A stretch of DNA of 64,000 bases. Source: Thiocapsa sp. UBA6158 (GTDB lineage: Bacteria; Pseudomonadota; Gammaproteobacteria; Chromatiales; Chromatiaceae). The stretch's first letter is position 1; every line of letters begins with the position of its first letter. The notes under the pieces are model-generated. The model was given only the letters and a program-made list of their open reading frames with translations, was not told the DNA's origin and did not search any database. Location: positions 10,827 to 74,826 of the forward strand of contig NZ_DIUM01000066.1 of assembly GCF_002423035.1 (NCBI RefSeq), read 5' to 3'. Made by a program: the position numbers and the translations under genes. Below, in pieces: positions 47,320-57,000 of this stretch.

Positions 47320-47715
47320 ATGGCATCCTGGATCCTTTCCGCGCGCGCTCCACACCTTTTGATCGGCGTCCTGGCGTTCCTTGCCGTCGCCGGATGCACC
47401 AATCACCTACAGGAACGACAGCTGACCACGCCCACCGACCCGCGAGCACAGACGTGCGTGGCGAGCTGCGACCTGAGCCGAGGCCAGTGCGAGCAGCGCC
47501 AGCGCGTGCGTGAGCAGGAATGTCGGATGCATTACGCGCGACTGTCGGCGGATCACGAGACCTGTCTCGCCACGCCGGGGGCGCTCTGCATCAAGCCCGA
47601 CACCTGCCCGGCTGCGGAGATGACCATCTGCACGATTCAGTACGAGGAATGCATCGTCGGCTGCGGCGGCACCGTCGAGACACGATTCTCGATGCCCCGC
47701 GTGCCCGGGACCTGA
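47320..47715 (+). CDS. Cys-rich lipoprotein
   Basis: A 131-residue exported lipoprotein. The N-terminus 'ASWILSARAPHLLIGVLAFLAVAGC' ends in a lipobox (V-A-G-C) with the lipidation site at Cys26. The mature part has many cysteines in two patterns, 'TCVASCDLSRGQCEQRQRVREQEC' and 'TCLATPGALCIKPDTCPAAEMTICTIQYEECIVGC', so a disulfide-rich fold is likely. No family recognised. The start is chosen because it gives the signal peptide; the frame is open further upstream. Confidence 0.7.
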   Translation: MASWILSARAPHLLIGVLAFLAVAGCTNHLQERQLTTPTDPRAQTCVASCDLSRGQCEQRQRVREQECRMHYARLSADHETCLATPGALCIKPDTCPAAEMTICTIQYEECIVGCGGTVETRFSMPRVPGT

Positions 47716-47898
47716 TCGCGGGGGTTCGGATCCCGCTTCGAGACCGCGGGCGGGATGCTGCGCCTCGCGTGTGCTCGTGAGCTGTCTGCTTAGAGGGTTA
47801 CACCGCGGGGCCGACCTTAGCGGACGTCCCGGAAGCATGTATACCGCATGACTTTTGCCGACTTGGCCTGCCAACCCTAAAAAACTCGAGGCTCGACC

Positions 47899-48558
47899 AT
47901 GAACGACACCAATGTGACCTGGCATGAACATCAGGTCTCTCGCGCGGATCGCGAAGCGATGAAAGGACACAAGGGCTGCGTGATCTGGTTTACCGGACTC
48001 AGCGGCTCGGGAAAGAGCACGATTGCCAATACGCTGGACCATCGGCTCCACCAGCAGGGCATCCACAGCACTGTGCTGGACGGCGATAATGTCCGCCATG
48101 CACTCAACGCAGGTCCGGGCATACTCCGCGATGTTCATGGCGAGGAGTTCGCGCAGCGTTTCGGCCTCGGATTCTCCGCGATCGATCGTGAAGAGAACAT
48201 TCGGCGCATCGGCGCGGTCGCACATCTCTTCGCGCAAGCCGGCATCATCGCCCTGACCGCCTTCATCAGTCCCTATCGCGCGGACCGTGACCGGATCCGG
48301 CACGCCATGCCGGAAGGCGACTTCATCGAGGTCTTCGTCGATACCCCGATCGAGATCTGCGAGACACGCGACCCCAAGGGGCTCTACAAGAAGGCGCGTG
48401 CCGGCGAGATCAAGGGATTTACCGGAATCGACGATCCGTACGAAGAACCGACTGCACCGGACCTCCGGCTCCATGCCGGTCGCCATCCGCCGGATGTCCT
48501 GGCCGACGAGGTGATCGCCTACCTTCGCTCGAGCGAAATCATCCTGCCGAGGTCCTGA
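47899..48558 (+). CDS. cysC: Adenylylsulfate kinase
   Basis: A 219-residue APS kinase making PAPS from APS and ATP. P-loop 'GLSGSGKST' is at residues 33-41. 'TVLDGDNVRHAL' supplies the APS-binding D-G-D-x-R, and 'ALTAFISPYRADRDRIR' carries the FISP motif with the phosphorylated-Ser position. 'FVDTPIEICETRDPKGLYKKARAGEIKGFTGIDDPYEEP' is also diagnostic. There is an insertion-like stretch 'GPGILRDVHGEEFAQRFGLGFS' between the substrate loop and 'DREENIRRIGAVA'. It stands alone here. CysZ about 3 kb further on is a sulfate-uptake link only by theme. Confidence 0.95.
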   Translation: MNDTNVTWHEHQVSRADREAMKGHKGCVIWFTGLSGSGKSTIANTLDHRLHQQGIHSTVLDGDNVRHALNAGPGILRDVHGEEFAQRFGLGFSAIDREENIRRIGAVAHLFAQAGIIALTAFISPYRADRDRIRHAMPEGDFIEVFVDTPIEICETRDPKGLYKKARAGEIKGFTGIDDPYEEPTAPDLRLHAGRHPPDVLADEVIAYLRSSEIILPRS

Positions 48559-48613
48559 CGCCACGGGCCGCGATGCAGCCCGAGTCGATATCTTGAACAA
48601 TCCCAAGTCGTAA

Positions 48614-48633
48614 GATGGGTTTCGCTACGCTCG
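48614..48633. repeat. Dispersed repeat copy, inverse of the 8.1-kb unit
   Basis: GATGGGTTTCGCTACGCTC is the reverse complement, with one mismatch, of the loop and right arm of the repeat at 8086-8118. It lies between convergent cysC and the DUF2333 gene, 22 bp after neither stop exactly, so it is a plausible transcript-end element or a REP-like remnant. Confidence 0.6.
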
Positions 48634-48654
48634 CCCCACCCTATGTTTTTGCGG

Positions 48655-49719
48655 TCAACCCTTCTCGAGCAGGCTCCGCAGATCGATGATCGCCGCGTTC
48701 GCGCGCGAGATGTAGGACGCCATCACGAGTGAATGATTACCGATCGGCCCGAAACCTGTGCCGTTCAAGATCATCGGACTCCAGATCGGATTCTGGGTGT
48801 TCTCGAGCTCTCGGATGATCTGCTTGAGGGAGACCAGCGCGTTCTTGTCCTCCAGCACCTTCTCGAAATCGATCGAAAGGGCTTCCAGGGTATGCCGCAA
48901 GGCCCAGGTATAGCCTCGCGCCTCGAAGAAGACGTCGTCGATCTCCATCCACGGGGTCTTGTTCTCGCGCTCGCCGGCGGCCGGACGTGCCTGCCGAGCG
49001 CTTGGGTCACCCGCGAGTGAGGTATCCAGATACGCCTGTCCGACGGCGTAAGAGAGACGCTGCGCCAGGCTGCCCAGACGCTTTTCCGCCACCGCGAGAT
49101 AGGATCTCAGGTTGTCGGATCGCGCGAAGAACTGCCCGTCCGAGGCATTGCCGTCGCTGAGACGTTCGAAATACCGGTGCATGGCAGCGATGCCGGTGCG
49201 ATATTCGGACTCTGTCGATGGCAGGATCCAGGACTCGGAATCGTAGCTGAACTGTGGCTCGGCCACCTGAAGATCCTTGTCCTCGACCGATTGGGTCTGG
49301 GAGCGGGAAAACTCGTTGCGCATCGCTCGGGCCAAGTCCCGCAGCTCGGTGAGGGCGCCGAACTCCCAATTCGGGATATTGTCGAGGAGGACACCCGGCG
49401 GGGTCATATCGTTGCTCAGATAGCCGCCGGGTTTGTTCAAAAGGGTCTCGGCGATACCGATTGCGGCGGCGGTCGTGTAACTGCCGGTCACGAGCCGCAC
49501 CGACTCACTCCTGTCGACGCCGGCGAGGCCCTCTGTCTTTTCTCGGATGTCGAAGGTTGCCGGCGAGCGCGACCAGAAGACACCGAGGATCGTAATCACC
49601 AGGATGTAGGTGACCACGAACAACCCTGCGGTCCACCACAACCCCTTCTCGCGCCAAGTCCGCGGATCGTAAAGCTTTACGACATCGGTCACCGTCTTCG
49701 GCAGGTGCGGCTTTTCCAT
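48655..49719 (-). CDS. DUF2333 family membrane-anchored protein
   Basis: A 354-residue protein starting MEKPHLPKTVTDVVKLYDPRTWREKGLWW. One membrane helix lies near residues 28-50 ('GLFVVTYILVITILGVFWS'), leaving a large periplasmic domain. DUF2333 features include 'VRLVTGSYTTAAAIGIAETLLNKPGGYLSNDMTPPGVLLDNIPNWEFGAL' and a long helical C-terminus ending 'VMASYISRANAAIIDLRSLLEKG'. The family has no known function. An adjacent minus-strand Pro/Ala-rich membrane protein precedes it (156 bp apart) and may be co-transcribed. Confidence 0.85.
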   Translation of the reverse strand: MEKPHLPKTVTDVVKLYDPRTWREKGLWWTAGLFVVTYILVITILGVFWSRSPATFDIREKTEGLAGVDRSESVRLVTGSYTTAAAIGIAETLLNKPGGYLSNDMTPPGVLLDNIPNWEFGALTELRDLARAMRNEFSRSQTQSVEDKDLQVAEPQFSYDSESWILPSTESEYRTGIAAMHRYFERLSDGNASDGQFFARSDNLRSYLAVAEKRLGSLAQRLSYAVGQAYLDTSLAGDPSARQARPAAGERENKTPWMEIDDVFFEARGYTWALRHTLEALSIDFEKVLEDKNALVSLKQIIRELENTQNPIWSPMILNGTGFGPIGNHSLVMASYISRANAAIIDLRSLLEKG

Positions 49720-49875
49720 CACATTCTCCGTGTTTTCGAAGGCTTGCGTGTTTGCGGGCGTGCGATGACGCTCGGGAGCCTCGGGGCAGTGCCGGCCTCG
49801 CGTCCGCGCCGTTGCGTGCCTGGCGGGTAACGCCCGCACCGGCCCATCGAGAGGGTCCGGCGCGGGGATCTCGGC

Positions 49876-51150
49876 CTAACGCATGGGGCTGAAGTGATTC
49901 ATCCAACGCGGCATCGGCTCGACAACGGGCGGTGTAGGAGCCACCTCCGTTGCCTGAGCAGGCGTAACCGGCGCAAGCTCAACCGGAGCGGGTAGCACCG
50001 CCGGCGCGGCAGCGGTCGGCGCGTTCGACGGTGCAGTCGCCGCAGTGGGCGCCGCGGGTGCCGGAATCGAGGCAGGCGTCTCTTGCGCAACAGGCGTTGA
50101 CGGAGCTTCCACCACCGGCTGAGCGGGCATGGCTGCCGGCTTGGATTCAGGCGGGGCCTTGACTGCCGGCGCCTCCACGACCTCCGCCTCGCTCAGATGC
50201 GCTTCGGCCGACGCCGGCTCCGTCGCCGGAGGCTCGGAAACAGGCTCCGGTGTCATCGGCATGACGACTACCGGAACCTCGATGAGGGGAGCAGGAGCCG
50301 CGCTCGGGGGCGCGGGATCCACGGGTGCGGCAGGCTGCGCCGACACCACTGGCTCGGCCGGCGCCTCGGGCACCTTCTCCGAGACGGCAGGCGCCTCGAC
50401 GGGCGGAGCAGCAGGCGAGGCAGGAGCGACCGGGGCAGGCGCATCCGGGACGGGGGGAAGTGTGGGGCGGGTCGGGTGCGCCAAGGCGGGCGCTGCCGCG
50501 GGGCTCGGCCGAGCGGTGGCGGTCGATCCCGGCAGAGGCGCGAAATGGGGCATCCGGTACTCTTGCGGGGCGCGTACCGCCGGAGGTGCTGCCTTGACCG
50601 GTACCGGCTCTACGACCGGCTCGACCGTTGATTCAGACGGCGCGGCCTCGGTCTCCGAGGGTGACGCGGACACCGTCGGCCCTGCGGGCAAAGGGGCAAA
50701 GTGAGACATGCCGGAGGCGTCCGGAGGGCTCGTGACGGCCGGCGTCTCGGTCTCCGGAGCCTTCTCGGGCGCGGTCTCGGCGACAGCGGCGTCGGCCGCT
50801 GTCGCCGGAACGGCCTCGGGCTCCGGTGTCGCCTCGACGGCAGCGGTTTGCGCTTCCGGCTCGGACGCAGGCGCCGGTTGTGCATCGCTCGACGCAGGCT
50901 CAGGCACGGCAGCCGGAGGCGGAGCAGCCGATTCCGGCGTCGCCGTCACGGTCAACGTCCCGATCGCAGCGAGATTGGCGGCGACTTGAATCGGGGAGAG
51001 CGGCGCTGGTTCCGCGAAAGGGTCGGCGAGCGTGACGTACAGGGTTCCGACAACAGTCACAACGGCCACGGTCCAGACGGACGTCTTACCGATATCGATA
51101 GTCGCCAGTTTTGCTCGTGCTTGTGCGAGCGTGGCCACGACCTCTTTCAT
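49876..51150 (-). CDS. Pro/Ala-rich membrane-anchored protein with repeated HF[A/S]P motif
   Basis: A 424-residue protein with no recognised domain. A short cytoplasmic stretch precedes one membrane helix ('TSVWTVAVVTVVGTLYVTLA', about residues 23-42). Most of the rest is a low-complexity chain of Pro, Ala, Glu and Val, which should be extended and disordered in the periplasm. It contains three matching units: 'MSHFAPLP' at 148-155, 'MPHFAPLP' at 200-207 and 'MNHFSPMR' at 417-424, the very C-terminus. The repeated aromatic His-Phe motif is a candidate short linear binding motif, as in TonB-like or cell-envelope linkers. The gene is followed by the DUF2333 gene. Confidence 0.75.
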   Translation of the reverse strand: MKEVVATLAQARAKLATIDIGKTSVWTVAVVTVVGTLYVTLADPFAEPAPLSPIQVAANLAAIGTLTVTATPESAAPPPAAVPEPASSDAQPAPASEPEAQTAAVEATPEPEAVPATAADAAVAETAPEKAPETETPAVTSPPDASGMSHFAPLPAGPTVSASPSETEAAPSESTVEPVVEPVPVKAAPPAVRAPQEYRMPHFAPLPGSTATARPSPAAAPALAHPTRPTLPPVPDAPAPVAPASPAAPPVEAPAVSEKVPEAPAEPVVSAQPAAPVDPAPPSAAPAPLIEVPVVVMPMTPEPVSEPPATEPASAEAHLSEAEVVEAPAVKAPPESKPAAMPAQPVVEAPSTPVAQETPASIPAPAAPTAATAPSNAPTAAAPAVLPAPVELAPVTPAQATEVAPTPPVVEPMPRWMNHFSPMR

Positions 51151-51555
51151 CAGGTTGATCCTCGTGTGGGACGGTTAAAAATGGATTTGGTCATAAAACC
51201 TGCTTAGGCTGCCTGAATAGGCGCGCAGGTTCAAGGGAGAACCACAATTGAACCGCGATCGGCGGTTCAACGACAATCGAGCGTGCGACAAAGATGGCGC
51301 GCTCGGGCTCCGGGAGCACCGGACACCCGGCCAGGCAAGGGAGCGACTCGTCGGCAAACGCAGGCGCCCGAGCGGCGTGTCGATCGTTGCGGGGATACGC
51401 GGATCGACTGCCGCATACCGGGCGCCCCGGATATATACTGCCGCGGATGTCGCCGGCCCGCCGAGACGCGATCCGACGCCCGTGCCGATCCGTGGTTCGG
51501 GGATCCGGTTTCGCACTCAACCGTTTATTCAAGGCTTCGGACATCCGTGATCCCT
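51151..51555. other. Divergent intergenic region with a palindrome
   Basis: About 405 bases between the Pro/Ala-rich gene and the CysZ-J fusion gene, which are divergent. It holds the hairpin at 51248-51270. A frame on the plus strand is open through it and joins the fusion gene, but it lacks a convincing start or family match. Confidence 0.45.
51248..51270. repeat. TTGAACCGC palindrome
   Basis: TTGAACCGC at 51248-51256 is exactly inverted as GCGGTTCAA at 51262-51270, with a 5-nt GATCG centre. It belongs to the TTRAACCGCG repeat family also seen at 38032, 38141-38226, 38679 and 41025. Confidence 0.75.
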
Positions 51556-52737
51556 ATGGCAACCAACCCTCTCTCAGGCGCCGGATACCTGCTCCAAGGC
51601 ATCCGGCTGATCGCCCGACCAGGGGTGCGGCGGTTCGTCGTGATCCCCCTCGCGGTGAATATCCTGATCTTCTCGGCGGCCATTGCACTAGGCGTGCGTC
51701 TGTTCGAGCAATTCCTCGTGACCCTCGATACGCGCCTTCCGAGCTGGCTGGGCTGGCTGGACTGGATCCTTTGGCCCTTATTTGTCTTGGTCTTGCTCGT
51801 CGTCGTCTTCAACCTCTTCGCCTTGGTGGCCAACCTCATCGCGTCCCCCTTCAACAGCCTCTTGGCCGAAAAGGTCGAGCGGTTGCTCACCGGACGCCCG
51901 CTCGATCAAGGGAGCACCTTCACAAGCGTGCTGGCCGAGAGCGTGCCGATGCTCATCGAGGAGATCAGAAAATTTCTTTATGCCTTCGTTTTGGCGATTC
52001 CTTTTCTGATCCTGCTCTTTGTCCCCGTGGTCGGACAGATCCTCTGGTTTCTCTACATTGCCTGGGTGCTTGCCGTTCAGTATTCGGATTATCCGATGGG
52101 AAACCACGGGATGAAGTTTCGGGAGATGCGTCGGCGTCTCGGTCGACAACGCGCGATGAGCCTCGGTTTCGGCGCTTCCGCGGCCGCGCTGAGCATGGTG
52201 CCCCTAGTCAATTTTATCCTGATGCCGAGCGCCGTTGCGGGCGCCACCGCCATGTGGGTTCGCGAGCTGAAGGGGGCTAGCCAGTACCAAGGCGCGACCC
52301 AGTCCCGCGTTGCGACGCGCTGGGTCCTGCTTGTCATTGACCACCTCTCGGGCCGAATCGGCGGCGAGGTACTGGTCGGGCCACATGCCGGGCGGCCGCT
52401 CGATCAGGTGCCGACCGGAGACCTCGTGGAGATGCTCGATGCCTGCTACGCGAGCGACCCCGAGTCGGCCGAGGCGCTCGAGGTCTATCTCGATCGCGAG
52501 CGCGGACGCAAGACCGCGGAGGCACCGCGGCGCCGACACGCCGAAACGCCACGCGCACCGGTCGAGCGCATGCAGCCGGAGGAGGCCCGCGCCATCCTCG
52601 GGATCGGCCCGGATGCCGGTGCGCAAGAGGTACGCGGCGCGCATCGGCGACTGATCCAGCGGCTGCATCCGGACCGCGGCGGCTCCGATTACCTTGCCGC
52701 AAAGATCAACGAGGCGAAACAAGTCCTGTTGGACTGA
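51556..52737 (+). CDS. CysZ-type membrane protein fused to a C-terminal J domain
   Basis: A 393-residue protein. Residues 1 to about 245 match CysZ/EI24-type sulfate-uptake proteins: 'NPLSGAGYLLQGIRLIARPGVRRFVVIPLAVNILIFSAAI', 'VFNLFALVANLIASPFNSLLAEKVERLLTG', 'YSDYPMGNHGMKFREMRRRLGRQRAMSLGFGASA'. After a short linker the frame continues without stop into a segment typical of standalone DnaJ-domain proteins ('DHLSGRIGGEVLVGPHAGRPLDQV') and a J domain with the HPD motif ('AHRRLIQRLHPDRGGSDYLAAKINEAKQVLL'). The ATG at 51556 gives the CysZ N-terminus. This is an in-frame fusion of two families normally separate. Confidence 0.82.
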   Translation: MATNPLSGAGYLLQGIRLIARPGVRRFVVIPLAVNILIFSAAIALGVRLFEQFLVTLDTRLPSWLGWLDWILWPLFVLVLLVVVFNLFALVANLIASPFNSLLAEKVERLLTGRPLDQGSTFTSVLAESVPMLIEEIRKFLYAFVLAIPFLILLFVPVVGQILWFLYIAWVLAVQYSDYPMGNHGMKFREMRRRLGRQRAMSLGFGASAAALSMVPLVNFILMPSAVAGATAMWVRELKGASQYQGATQSRVATRWVLLVIDHLSGRIGGEVLVGPHAGRPLDQVPTGDLVEMLDACYASDPESAEALEVYLDRERGRKTAEAPRRRHAETPRAPVERMQPEEARAILGIGPDAGAQEVRGAHRRLIQRLHPDRGGSDYLAAKINEAKQVLLD

Positions 52738-52849
52738 CGCCATCGGATCGAAGCTCGGATCGAGCATCTGCCCGAACCCCGGGATCCGGTGTACGAACGA
52801 CCCGAGGTCACTTCAACGGCAATTCCACAGCTCGAGGCACAGCTCGCCC

Positions 52850-54016
52850 ATGTTCGTCCGTATCTTGCTTGTGTTGATGGTGCTTGCCGCAGTGATCGGC
52901 GCCCTCGCCTACATCAAATACAGTCAGATCCAATCCGAGATCGCCATGTTCTCGCAACCCATGCCGGCACCGACGGTGACTGCCGTCACGGTCGCAATGA
53001 CGGCCTGGGAGCCGACACTGGAGGCGGTCGGCACCCTGCAGGCGATCCAGGGCGTGGAGGTGAACAACGAGGTGGCCGGACAGGTCACGGCGATCACCTT
53101 CGAATCGGGTGCCATGGTCAAGAAAGGCGACATCCTGGTCAGGCTGGCCGATGAGGTCGATCGCGCCGACCTGGAGGGACTGCAGGCCGCGGAGCGACTA
53201 GCACGGATCAAGGTCGACCGCAACCGCTCGCTGCTCAAGGACCGCGCCGTCGCCCAAGGCGATTTCGACGAGATCAGCGCGCAGCTCGACCAGGCCCGCG
53301 CACAGGTCAAGGCCAAACAGGCGACGATCGAGAAGAAGACCATCCGCGCACCCTTCGATGGACAACTCGGCATCCGTCGGATCGACCTGGGGCAGTTCCT
53401 CGCCGAAGGCTCGTCCATTGTCCCGCTCCAGACCCTCGACCCTATTTATGTCGACTACGCACTGCCGGAGCGGCATCTGGGGCTCTTGAGGGTCGGGCAA
53501 CAGGTGCAGGTGCGTGTCTCTGCGCATCCTGACCGGACCTTCGACGGGGTCATCCGGGTCATCAGTCCGGGGATCGACCAGGGCACGCGCAACGTTCGTA
53601 TCCGCGCGGGCCTAAACAATCCGGACCTGGCGCTTCGCCCCGGCGGGTTCGCTCGGGTCGCGACCCTCTTGCCGCGCGAGGACGCCGTGATCACCATCCC
53701 GCGCGAGGCCGTCGCCTTCAATACTTACGGAGACGCGGTCTTCGTGATCCGCGAGGAGGACGGCAAGACGCTTGTCGAGCGCCGCCAAGTGCGCACCGGC
53801 GCGGTGCGCGGCGAGGAGATCGCGGTGCTCGAGGGACTCGCCGCGGGCGAGCGCATCGTCTTGTCCGGCCAAGTGAAGCTCGGCAACGCGCAAGAGGTCC
53901 GAATCGTCGATGCACGGAACGACACACCCGCAGTCGGTACATCCGAGCCCGAGACCAAGCCCGAAACGGAGTCAGAGCGCGAAGCGGAGCGCCTTCCCGA
54001 GGACACGGGGACATGA
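52850..54016 (+). CDS. RND efflux periplasmic adaptor (system 2)
   Basis: A 388-residue AcrA/MexA-type membrane fusion protein. The start 'FVRILLVLMVLAAVIGALAYIKY' supplies a membrane anchor; the longer upstream frame is filler. The lipoyl halves are 'QGVEVNNEVAGQVTAITFESGAMVKKGDILVRLADEVD' and 'KKTIRAPFDGQLGIRRIDLGQFLAEGSSIVPL', with a short coiled coil between and a beta-barrel ('ALPERHLGLLRVGQQVQVRV'). The C-terminal 30 residues are acidic. Its stop overlaps the pump ATG. Confidence 0.94.
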   Translation: MFVRILLVLMVLAAVIGALAYIKYSQIQSEIAMFSQPMPAPTVTAVTVAMTAWEPTLEAVGTLQAIQGVEVNNEVAGQVTAITFESGAMVKKGDILVRLADEVDRADLEGLQAAERLARIKVDRNRSLLKDRAVAQGDFDEISAQLDQARAQVKAKQATIEKKTIRAPFDGQLGIRRIDLGQFLAEGSSIVPLQTLDPIYVDYALPERHLGLLRVGQQVQVRVSAHPDRTFDGVIRVISPGIDQGTRNVRIRAGLNNPDLALRPGGFARVATLLPREDAVITIPREAVAFNTYGDAVFVIREEDGKTLVERRQVRTGAVRGEEIAVLEGLAAGERIVLSGQVKLGNAQEVRIVDARNDTPAVGTSEPETKPETESEREAERLPEDTGT

Positions 54017-57000
54017 CATTCACCGACATCTTCGTCCACCGCCCGGTCCTGGCGACCGTCGTCAGCCTGCTGATCTTCATCCTCGGCATCCGCGCCTTCA
54101 TGGACCTGGAGATCCGCCAGTACCCCGAGACTCGGAACACCGTGGTGACCATCACCACGGCCTACCCAGGCGCCAGCAGCGATCTCGTCCAGGGTTTCAT
54201 CACGACGCCTCTGCAGCAAGCGATCGCCGAGGCCAACGGGATCGAATATTTGGTCGGCACCAGCACCGCCGGGCTGTCGGTCATCGAGGCGAACATGCGC
54301 CTCAACTATGACCCCAACGCGGCCGTCGCCGAGATCCAGGCTAAGGTCGCCAGCCGCCTGAACGTCCTGCCCGAGGCCGCGCAGAACCCGGTCATCGACT
54401 CCACCACCGGCGACTCCACGGCGCTCATGTACCTCGCCTTCTACAGCGAGGAGATGACGCTCCCGCAGATCACGGACTACCTCATCCGCGTCGTGCAGCC
54501 CCAGCTCCAGGCCCTTGAAGGTATTGCCAAGGCCGAGATCTTCGGCGACCAGACCTTTGCGATGCGGATCTGGCTCGACCCCGCACGCATGGCCTCGCTG
54601 GGCGTGAGCGGCGACGAGGTCGCCCGCGTACTCGCCGAGAACAACTATCTCGCCGGCATCGGGCGGCTGCGCGGGGATCAGGTCCAGATCGATCTGTCGG
54701 CGACCACGGACGTCAGCCGCGTCGAGGACTTCCAACGCTTGGTCGTGCGCACCCAGGACGACACCCTAATCCGTCTCGACGACATCGCCGAGGTCGAGAT
54801 GGGTGCCAAGACCTATGATTCGGCCACGCTCTACAAGGGCATCCCGGCCATCTTTATCGGCATCGAGCCCGCACCGGGCTCCAATCCGCTCGAGGTCGCC
54901 GCCCGGGTGCAGGACCTGATGCCCGAGCTCGAGACCCAGTTCCCCGAAGGGCTCAAGGCCTTCGTGCCCTACGACGCCAGCGAGTTCATCGAGGAATCCA
55001 TCAAGGAAGTCTTCAAGACGCTCGCCGAGGCGGTGCTGATCGTGTTGCTGGTTATCTTTCTATCGCTCGGCTCGATCCGGGCGGCCTTGGTGCCGTCCGT
55101 CGCCGTGCCCCTGTCGATCGTCGGGGCCGGTTTCCTCATGCTCCTCTTCGGTTTCTCGATCAACCTCTTGACATTGCTCGCGATGGTTCTGGCGATCGGT
55201 CTGGTGGTCGACGACGCCATCATCGTGGTCGAGAACGTCCACCGCCATCTGGAGATGGGCAAGAGCGGCACCCAGGCGGCGATCGACGGGGCGCGCGAGC
55301 TGGCCATGCCCATCATCGCCATGACCCTGACGCTGGTGGCCGTCTACGCGCCCATCGGTTTCATGGGCGGGCTGGTCGGGTCGCTCTTCACCGAGTTCGC
55401 CTTCACCCTTGCCGGGGCCGTCGTGGTCTCGGGCATCGTTGCCCTGACCCTCTCCCCGATGCTCGCCGGGCACGTGCTGCGTGCCGGCAGCGATCAGAGC
55501 CGGTTCGAGCGCCGCGTCGAGCACATCTTCAAAGATCTTTCAAATGGTTATCGGCGTTTACTGCACGGCTGGCTTGAGTATCCGGGCGTCACGCTCCTGG
55601 TCGCCATCGTCATCCTGGCCGCCATTTACGGCATGTACAGCATGACCAAAAAGGAGCTGGCCCCGACCGAAGACCAGAGCATCCTCTTCTTCATGGGTAC
55701 CACGCCGCAGACCGCGACCGTCGATCTGAACCTGCGCTACATCGACGAGATGCTGCCCATCTTCGAGTCCTTTCCCGAGTACGAGGAGAGCTTCATTATC
55801 GCCGGCATGGGCGGCGACCAGAGCGTGACCTTCGGCGGCTTCAAGATGTTCCCGCACTCGGAGCGCGAGCGTGGCCAGATGGAGATCCAGCCGCAGCTCC
55901 AAGGCATGCTCGGTGAGATCACCGGGATGCAGACGGTCGTCTTCCCTAGGCCGAGCCTGCCGACACCCGGCAACGGGATTCCGGTGGAGTTCGTCGTGCT
56001 CTCCGATCGCCCCGTCGCCGAGCTCGACGCACTCGCCGACCAGTTGCTCGGCAAGGCGATGGCGAGCGGGAACTTCATGTTCCTGAGCAAGGACATCAAG
56101 TACGAGCGGCCCCGCACCGTCCTGGAGGTCGATCGCGATCTCGCAGGCGATCTGGGGGTCAGTATGGCCGATCTCGGACGCAGCCTCTCGGTGATGCTCA
56201 ATGAAGACTATGTGAACTGGTTCAGCCTCGAAGGCCGTAGTTATCAGGTGATTCCTCAGGTGTCACAGCGTTTCCGCAACGATATCGGAGAGTTGCAGGA
56301 TTTTTACGTCCGCAACGCCGGGGGCGACCTCATCCCGCTGTCGGCCCTGGTCGAGATCCGTGACCAGGTCGAGCCCTCCAAGCGCGTCCAATTCCAGCAG
56401 CTCAACGCCATCACGCTCTCCGGCGTCATGACGCCCGGCGTCCCCTTGGGTGCCGCGCTCGCCTATCTGGAGCAGGAGGCGTCCGCCCTCTTTCCGCGCG
56501 GCGTGCGCTGGGACTACAAGGGCGAGTCGCGCCAGTTCAAGACCGAGGGCGCGGCACTCGAGGTCACCTTTTTCCTCTCGCTCCTGATCATCTATCTCGT
56601 GCTGGCCGCCCAGTTCGAGAGCTGGCGCGACCCTTTCGTCATCCTCATGTCGGTGCCGCTCACCATCGCCGGTGCCCTCGCCTTCCTCTTTCTCGGGTTT
56701 GCGAGCGTCAACATCTACACCCAGGTCGGACTCATCACTCTGATCGGTCTGATCGCCAAGAATGGCATCCTGATCGTCGAATTCTCCAACCAGTTGCGCG
56801 AGCGCGAGGGACTCTCCAAACGCGAGGCGGTCGAGCAAGCCTCGGCGATCCGGCTGCGGCCAATCCTGATGACCACGGTCTCCATGCTGGTCGCCATGAT
56901 CCCGCTCCTCATCGCCACAGGTCCGGGCGCCGTGAGCCGTTTCGACATCGGGCTGGTGATCATCACCGGACTGGGCATCGGCACGCTCTTCACGCTCTTC

